Made by a program: the position numbers and the translations under genes. A DNA stretch of 64,000 nt from Chitinophaga pendula (GTDB lineage Bacteria > Bacteroidota > Bacteroidia > Chitinophagales > Chitinophagaceae), in assembly GCF_020386615.1 (NCBI RefSeq), contig NZ_CP077769.1, forward strand, positions 6,249,501 through 6,313,500, read 5' to 3'. The notes under the pieces were generated by a model that worked only from the letters and a program-made list of their open reading frames with translations, had not been told where the DNA came from and ran no database searches. Below, piece by piece: positions 59,025-64,000 of the stretch; within the stretch, counting starts at the first letter, position 1; every line of letters starts with the position of its first letter.

Positions 59025-60773
59025 ATGATAACCAAAAAACTATACCCTGTCTTCCTATTAGTCTTCCTGGTGATCGGTGCGTTTCTCGCCTGCCATAAGG
59101 AGACCTCGCTGGAAAGTAGCAATGGAGGTACCTTACCCCCACTACCTGAAGTTATCCAAACCAGCCTGCAAGGCCGTGTACTCAACGAAAATCAGTCCCC
59201 GGTACAAGGAGCCACCGTTACTTGCGGTACCATCACCGCCACCACAGATGTGAATGGTAACTTCTCCTTCGCGAAAGTGGCCGTTCCCTCAGCCGGAGCC
59301 GTGATAAAAGCAACTAAACCAGGATACTTCACCGGCTCCCGTACCCTGCTGGTTAATACTAACGCACAGGCATACGCGCAAATAGAACTACTGCCCAAAA
59401 AGACAGCAGGCACTTTCGATAGCCGCAGCGGAGGTACCGTCAGCCTGCCCAGCACAGAACTGACCTTTGTCGCCGGCCAGGTCAGGAATGCCGCCGGCCA
59501 GATCTACACCGGTAATGTATCCATCGCATTTGCCTATCTCAATCCCGAAAGCAAGAACTTCCGCGATATCATGCCCGGCGATCTCCGTGGCGTCGCCCAG
59601 GGTGGCGCCCAGGTAGGATTGCAGTCGTTCGGCATGATGGCGGTAGAACTGATCGGTGATAATGGAGAAACCCTCCAGTTAGACCCGGCTAAAAAGGTAA
59701 CGATGAAAATGAACATACCCGCATCCCTGCAAGCCAGTGCTCCAGCCACCATCCCCCTATGGTATTTTGATGAAGCTAGCGGGCTATGGAAAGAAGATGG
59801 CAGCGCGACCAAACAGGGCACACAGTATGTAGGTACAGTAAGCCACTTCTCCTTCTGGAACTGCGACGCTCCCTTCACCATCGTGCAACTGAAAGCCCTC
59901 CTGTTAGATGCACAGGGCGCCGTGTTACCAAATCTACCTGTACAGATCAAGAAAAAATCGGATAATAGTATCGGATATGGATACACTAATGATAAAGGCC
60001 AGCTGATCGGAATGGTACCCGCTAACGCACCGCTAGAAATGACCATCCTTAATGACTGCGGCGCCGTATTGCTCAAACAGGACCTAGCCCCCATGACTGC
60101 AGCTACTGATCTCGGCACCTTCAAACTGGCGATACCGATCCCCAGTGCATTATCTGTTACCGGCACCGTAGAAGACTGTAATAATAATCCGGTAGCCAAT
60201 GGCTTGGTGAATATTCTGCTGGAAGGAAAAAATTACAGGGCTATTATCAGTAATGGCACGTTTAAAGTCACACTAAGTCGATGCACCAACACGCAGGTAA
60301 ATGCCGAGTTCACTCTTCTCGACAATGCAACCAATGCACTTACGACTAATACCTTCCAGGTAAGTATTGGTAGCATAACACCATCGTTTAAAGTGTGTGG
60401 GCAGACCGCAGATGGTATTATCGATATGAATATCAATAATACATCTGTGAAATTTACATCTCCACTTGATTCCGTGAAATCGTATTTAAATACAAACAGT
60501 TTTGCAATTAGCGGTTCTCCTAAAAGAGGTGCAGATAGCACATGGCTAGAGTTTTCTGTAGATTCCTATACAGTAGGCACAGCAAATGCATCCCGTTTCT
60601 CCTATAGGAACCCAACATCCAGCTATAATAACGTAGACGTGAAAGTAACCGTTACTCAAATCGCCAACAAAGCTGGAGAATATATTATAGGATCTGTCTC
60701 CGGTAATATAAAAGATATAAACAATGTCATTGTCCCTGTTACAGGAACTTTTAAAGTAAAGAGAGAGAATTAA
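59025..60773 (+). CDS. Large lipoprotein with carboxypeptidase-regulatory-like domains
   Basis: A 582-residue lipoprotein (lipobox FLAC, Cys23). Residues about 47-125 form a CarboxypepD_reg beta-sandwich (LQGRVLNENQSPVQGATVTC, TTDVNGNFSFAKV). A middle region (GGTVSLPSTELTFVAGQVRN, VTMKMNIPASLQ, LWYFDEASGLWKEDG, GTVSHFSFWNCD) resembles ZU5/FAM171-like modules that follow such domains in Bacteroidota. A second regulatory-like repeat appears around residue 375 (VTGTVEDCNNNPVANGLVNI). The last about 150 residues are Asn/Ser/Thr-rich and the DNA there is more AT-rich than the rest. It is likely surface-exposed with adhesion or structural role; no enzyme motif is seen. Confidence 0.8.
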   Translation: MITKKLYPVFLLVFLVIGAFLACHKETSLESSNGGTLPPLPEVIQTSLQGRVLNENQSPVQGATVTCGTITATTDVNGNFSFAKVAVPSAGAVIKATKPGYFTGSRTLLVNTNAQAYAQIELLPKKTAGTFDSRSGGTVSLPSTELTFVAGQVRNAAGQIYTGNVSIAFAYLNPESKNFRDIMPGDLRGVAQGGAQVGLQSFGMMAVELIGDNGETLQLDPAKKVTMKMNIPASLQASAPATIPLWYFDEASGLWKEDGSATKQGTQYVGTVSHFSFWNCDAPFTIVQLKALLLDAQGAVLPNLPVQIKKKSDNSIGYGYTNDKGQLIGMVPANAPLEMTILNDCGAVLLKQDLAPMTAATDLGTFKLAIPIPSALSVTGTVEDCNNNPVANGLVNILLEGKNYRAIISNGTFKVTLSRCTNTQVNAEFTLLDNATNALTTNTFQVSIGSITPSFKVCGQTADGIIDMNINNTSVKFTSPLDSVKSYLNTNSFAISGSPKRGADSTWLEFSVDSYTVGTANASRFSYRNPTSSYNNVDVKVTVTQIANKAGEYIIGSVSGNIKDINNVIVPVTGTFKVKREN

Positions 60774-60782
60774 TCACTATAC

Positions 60783-60820
60783 AAGGGGGCAGACCTACGC
60801 AGTCTGCCCCCTTACTTTTA
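60783..60820. terminator. Bidirectional terminator
   Basis: AAGGGGGCAGAC pairs perfectly with GTCTGCCCCCTT, seven-base loop, then TACTTTTA; lies between convergent genes. Confidence 0.85.
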
Positions 60821-62131
60821 TCAATATCCCGCCCATATCTTCGTCAGGAATTGCTCCACCTCCCTTCTCACCGCCATTGCCTTCCCCGTGTGATTATTGA
60901 CCAACACACTGAACACCAGCAATTTCCCTTTCTTTGTAACCAGATAACCGCTCAAAGTAACACACCCACTTAAAGTACCTGTTTTCGCATGCACGAATCC
61001 CTGCGGATAGTAGTTGCGCAACGTACCTTTCCCCCCTGTCGGGAATAATTCCCACAACCGCTCCTTCGGGAAACGCCGGTACATGGTATCCAATACCCAT
61101 ATAAAGTCTGCCGGCGTAAACAGGTTGTACCTGGATAAACCCGATCCATCTACCCACTGCGGCGAATGGGGTAATCCCCGCAGATATCGCGTCAACATAT
61201 GATCGATCATCCGGCTACTACTGATCGTATCCCACAATAAAGCACTGCTCATCATTAATACCTGTTCTGCGAAAAAATTATCGCTCCGGTGCATCATGGG
61301 AATAAACAGGGAATCAACAGGTAGGCTGTGTTGTAATAGTAATTTATCCGGTATATCTGCACCGGTAGCCAGCCGCACTGGCCGGTGCAAAGTATCCGCA
61401 AGCCGGACAGCTAACGCCATCGCATCCCCGGTGATGAAAGGTACTTCTCTTCGTAACGTATCCTGACTGCCGGCAGGCCACTGTAATCGAAAGTAATTAC
61501 GATACTCATCACGCATAGTAACCGGCTTAGAGAGCCCCGCTGCAGCCCTCCACTCAAATCCACCTCCAGCCTCCATACTTGCAGGCCTGATACCCGCAGC
61601 CTTTCCCTTATACCAGATACGGGCTACATTACCGTACATGGGCCATTCACTCCGTTCTGGTTGATAGTCCTCCGCATAATCCTCCCAGGACCATCCGGGA
61701 CCGAATCGCGTGTTCTCATTGACAGCGGGCAATAAGACCAGTGGTTGCTCTCCGGCACGCAAACGCTCATATACAGGTTGATAACCATAGTCCGGGTGCA
61801 GGAAAGACGGGTCCCCCATTCCTTTGATATACAACACTCTGTCCGTTTCCTTATAGCGGATACCTGGCAATGAATCCCCTAGTATTTCCAGACCAGTATA
61901 CAAACTGAATATCTTAGTGTTGGAACCCGGTGTGAAATACTTATCTGCCTGGTATTGATACCAATATTGACGTGTAGCCGGTTCGTAGATGCTGATGCCG
62001 GTATGTGCCTGTTTCAGCGGAATACTTTGTAATAACTCCTGGGCCCATTTTTTTACCGGTGTGTATTGCGCTTGCGTGCTCGAATAGAAGGCGCCGGTCA
62101 GCAACAACAGGATTAAAACACTTCTCTTCAT
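60821..62131 (-). CDS. PBP4-type D-alanyl-D-alanine carboxypeptidase/endopeptidase
   Basis: A 436-residue exported class C penicillin-binding protein (peptidase family S13) that trims or cuts peptidoglycan stem peptides. Signal peptide residues 1-21. The active-site motifs are SxxK in TPGSNTK (Ser70-Lys73), SxN in HRSDNFFAE and KTG in HAKTGTLSG, all intact. The insert between SxxK and SxN is present but short relative to E. coli DacB, as usual in Bacteroidota. It is monocistronic. With the GH3/beta-lactamase fusion at 16-19 kb it points to active wall remodelling. Confidence 0.92.
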   Translation of the reverse strand: MKRSVLILLLLTGAFYSSTQAQYTPVKKWAQELLQSIPLKQAHTGISIYEPATRQYWYQYQADKYFTPGSNTKIFSLYTGLEILGDSLPGIRYKETDRVLYIKGMGDPSFLHPDYGYQPVYERLRAGEQPLVLLPAVNENTRFGPGWSWEDYAEDYQPERSEWPMYGNVARIWYKGKAAGIRPASMEAGGGFEWRAAAGLSKPVTMRDEYRNYFRLQWPAGSQDTLRREVPFITGDAMALAVRLADTLHRPVRLATGADIPDKLLLQHSLPVDSLFIPMMHRSDNFFAEQVLMMSSALLWDTISSSRMIDHMLTRYLRGLPHSPQWVDGSGLSRYNLFTPADFIWVLDTMYRRFPKERLWELFPTGGKGTLRNYYPQGFVHAKTGTLSGCVTLSGYLVTKKGKLLVFSVLVNNHTGKAMAVRREVEQFLTKIWAGY

Positions 62132-62169
62132 AGATGGTATCTGGGTGATAAATACTGGCCTATAATGTC

Positions 62170-62211
62170 GTGGGGACTACCGTATGCAATTCGGCATACA
62201 GCAGTCCCCAC
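62170..62211 (-). terminator. Hairpin after the third Gfo/Idh/MocA gene
   Basis: GTGGGGACT pairs with AGTCCCCAC and inner GTATGC with GCATAC, separated by a symmetric internal loop; followed on the minus strand by weak T-rich sequence. Confidence 0.6.
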
Positions 62212-62239
62212 AAACATAATGTATAATTACAAGGGCCGG

Positions 62240-63577
62240 TTAGCTGAAATATTTGGTAATCCCCGGTTTGGCATATGCATAGAAACCATCCGCATCCGGT
62301 GTTACAGGAGGTTTGGCATTAAAGGAATACTCCTTAGGCTGCAGATCAATACCACTGTTCAGTGCCTTATCCCAAGGGATGATCTGGCCGGAATAAGTCG
62401 CCATCCTGCCGATAATAGCAGATAGGGTCGCCTGTGCTCCACGCTCCGCGTCCTGGAATTTATATTCTCCCTTGGCAATAGCAGCAAACAGCTCGTCGTG
62501 CTCTACCTGGTAAGGACTTACATCACCTCCCGGCTTCCGCTGGTACTGGAACAATACCTTGCCTTTGTGATCCTGGATAATCCCTTTATCACAAATGATA
62601 CGCCCTTTAGTTCCTACGATCTCCTCATCCACCCGGCTGGCAGCATCTTTCCAATGCCGGCATTGTGCATTCATTACCACACCATTGTTATAGCGGTACT
62701 CTACAAAGTGATGGTCATAGATTTCACCGTACTCTTTGCCCGTACGAACAGCACGACCGCCCATACCCACAGCAGTAACAGGAGTAGCCCCCATAAACCA
62801 GTTACCCACGTCTATATTATGAATATGTTGCTCTACGATATGATCCCCACACAACCAGTTAAAATAATACCAGTTACGCATCTGGTACTCCATTTCTGTA
62901 TATTCAGGTTTACGGGGTTTTACCCATAATGCACCTTGGTTCCACCATACCTGCATAGACAGGATATCGCCGATCATACCGTCTTTCAGGCGTTTATACA
63001 ACTGACGGTAAGACTCCTGGTAATGACGCTGTAAACCCACTACCACGTTCAGACGTTTCGCTTTTGCCTGTTCTGCAGCAACCAATACGCGCTTTATACC
63101 GGCAGGATCTGTCGCCACCGGCTTCTCCATAAATACATGCTTATTCTGTTTGATCGCCTCCTCAAAATGAATAGGCCGGAATCCGGGAGGAGTCGTTAAG
63201 ATCACCACATCCGCTAACGGTATCGCTTTGAGATAGGCATCAAAACCTACGAACTTATGCTCCGGTTTTACAGCCAGGCGGGAAGATTGCTCTCCCAGTT
63301 CTTCTTTTATGCCTTCATAGCTGCTCTCCAGCCGGTCAGCAAACGCATCGGCCATTGCCACCAACTGCACATTCTGCTTGGTGCGCAAGGCTTGTACGGC
63401 AGCGCCCGTACCCCGGCCACCACAACCGATCAATGCTACCTTGATGACATCATTGCTGCCGGAAAAGAAATTGGCATGAGATAATATAGGCATCGCCAGG
63501 AGGCCGCCCGCTAATAGGGACGTCTGTTTCATAAATTCCCTCCGGCCTTGCGCGTGGAATGATTGTTGCTCTTTCAT
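62240..63577 (-). CDS. Tat-exported Gfo/Idh/MocA oxidoreductase, copy 3
   Basis: A 445-residue protein with twin-Arg signal QGRREFMKQTSLLAGGLL. The nucleotide-binding motif is VALIGCGGRGTGAAVQ, the acidic ribose-binder in AMADAFADR, and VFMEKPVATDP is the canonical EKP motif. The second domain has GLQRHYQESYRQLY, WYYFNWLCGDHIVEQHIHNIDVGNWFMG (His-rich catalytic region) and EEIVGTKGRIICDKG. It is clearly distinct from copies 1 and 2. The neighbour to the left, encoded on the same strand upstream, is an FGE-like protein. Substrate unknown; a role in modifying a sugar in the periplasm is inferred. Confidence 0.9.
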   Translation of the reverse strand: MKEQQSFHAQGRREFMKQTSLLAGGLLAMPILSHANFFSGSNDVIKVALIGCGGRGTGAAVQALRTKQNVQLVAMADAFADRLESSYEGIKEELGEQSSRLAVKPEHKFVGFDAYLKAIPLADVVILTTPPGFRPIHFEEAIKQNKHVFMEKPVATDPAGIKRVLVAAEQAKAKRLNVVVGLQRHYQESYRQLYKRLKDGMIGDILSMQVWWNQGALWVKPRKPEYTEMEYQMRNWYYFNWLCGDHIVEQHIHNIDVGNWFMGATPVTAVGMGGRAVRTGKEYGEIYDHHFVEYRYNNGVVMNAQCRHWKDAASRVDEEIVGTKGRIICDKGIIQDHKGKVLFQYQRKPGGDVSPYQVEHDELFAAIAKGEYKFQDAERGAQATLSAIIGRMATYSGQIIPWDKALNSGIDLQPKEYSFNAKPPVTPDADGFYAYAKPGITKYFS

Positions 63578-63724
63578 GATAAAAGTGTTTATGTTGGTTG
63601 AACCTCTTAGGTGTTAATTGCGCGCGTAGATATTATACATTGTTTAATGTGACGATCAGGACTTACAGGCTACATTTTCATTGTTCTCATTATGGGCTGT
63701 TGACCCACTTGCTTGACACTGTAC

Positions 63725-64000
63725 TTATCTGGCTCCGATATACTTATCGATCATTGTTTCATAGAATTCGGCTGCTTCTGCCGGCGTAGGTTGCTGTTGT
63801 GGTCTTACAACCCTGAATCCGATAAATGGCGCATCTGCATTCCACCATTTACTCTTAGGTATCTGTGGATCACGACGGTTCCAATTCGGATCAGATTTTA
63901 ATCTGGCAGCACTTCTTAACTTATCTGCGGTATCCTGATAATTTCCTCCTTTAATAGTCCTGGACGTTTTGGCTGTTGGCTTATTCCAGGGGTTCTCTTT
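63725..64000 (-). CDS. Formylglycine-generating-enzyme (SUMF1)-like protein, C-terminal part (runs off the right edge)
   Basis: Ninety-one codons and the stop (TAA at 63725-63727 on the plus-strand coordinates) of a minus-strand gene. The sequence KGGNYQDTADKLRSAARLKS followed by WWNADAPFIGFRVVRPQ matches the C-terminal end of the FGE-sulfatase (SUMF1) fold, in which GFRVV is the last core strand. In Bacteroidota such domains occur in sulfatase activators, in GldJ/GldK gliding proteins and in many lipoproteins of unknown role; which of these applies cannot be told from the fragment. It lies 147 bases upstream of the Gfo/Idh/MocA gene on the same strand, possibly in one operon. Confidence 0.8.
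   Translation of the reverse strand, partial: KENPWNKPTAKTSRTIKGGNYQDTADKLRSAARLKSDPNWNRRDPQIPKSKWWNADAPFIGFRVVRPQQQPTPAEAAEFYETMIDKYIGAR

Overview
The window looks like chromosomal DNA of a Bacteroidota bacterium, most probably Chitinophagaceae (Chitinophaga-like). The reasons are two SusC/SusD outer-membrane pairs, an S46 dipeptidyl-peptidase, the YtxH/holin-like/small-protein cluster, the Bacteroidota-type arginine-cluster acetyltransferase, many lipoproteins, an absence of convincing Shine-Dalgarno sites, and promoters of the TAnnTTTG (-7) type instead of TATAAT. No phage, transposase, integrase or CRISPR array was seen. Both ends are cut through genes: an IPT/TIG lipoprotein on the left and a formylglycine-generating-enzyme-like protein on the right.

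Layout. 0-9 kb: S46 peptidase, a coiled-coil lipoprotein with a sigma-54-like promoter, rnhB, rpoN, a membrane protein, recA and a secreted protein. 9-19 kb: typA, an alpha/beta hydrolase, a membrane patatin phospholipase, heme A synthase, a small secreted protein and a giant NagZ-like GH3/beta-lactamase fusion. 19-25 kb: adk, obgE, an aquaporin gene broken by an apparent 1-bp deletion, a DUF4920 protein and a Gfo/Idh/MocA oxidoreductase. 25-29.6 kb: the YtxH/holin-like operon, two cysteine-rich double-glycine-leader peptides, tRNA-Thr(CGT), an N-acyltransferase with a small partner, a DUF72 protein, a possible 22-codon gene with its own promoter and terminator, and the YbaB nucleoid protein. 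29.7-45 kb: a geranylgeranyl-reductase-like flavoprotein, DUF2891, an amidohydrolase-Dabb fusion, YciI, SusC/SusD pair 1, SRPBCC, msrB, mutL, an 11-bp phased inverted repeat array and a gluconokinase. 45-53 kb: a GMC flavoprotein with its subunit-3 partner (sugar or gluconate oxidation, divergent from the kinase), a POT peptide transporter, two tandem Tat-exported Gfo/Idh/MocA proteins and a TlpA-like thioredoxin. 53-64 kb: SusC/SusD pair 2, a carboxypeptidase-regulatory-domain lipoprotein, a PBP4-type DD-carboxypeptidase, a third Tat-exported Gfo/Idh/MocA protein and the partial FGE-like gene.

Working together: housekeeping genes (rpoN, recA, typA, ctaA, adk, obgE, mutL, rnhB, tRNA) sit among cell-envelope and nutrient-scavenging genes. 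Peptide use is suggested by the S46 peptidase and POT transporter, cell-wall turnover by the NagZ-like fusion and PBP4, and sugar oxidation by the GMC/subunit-3/gluconokinase cluster. The least explained items are the 11-bp repeat array, the paired Cys-rich GG peptides without visible modification or export genes, and the tiny gene near 29.1 kb. All calls rest on reading the sequence and recalled family knowledge; no database search was run.
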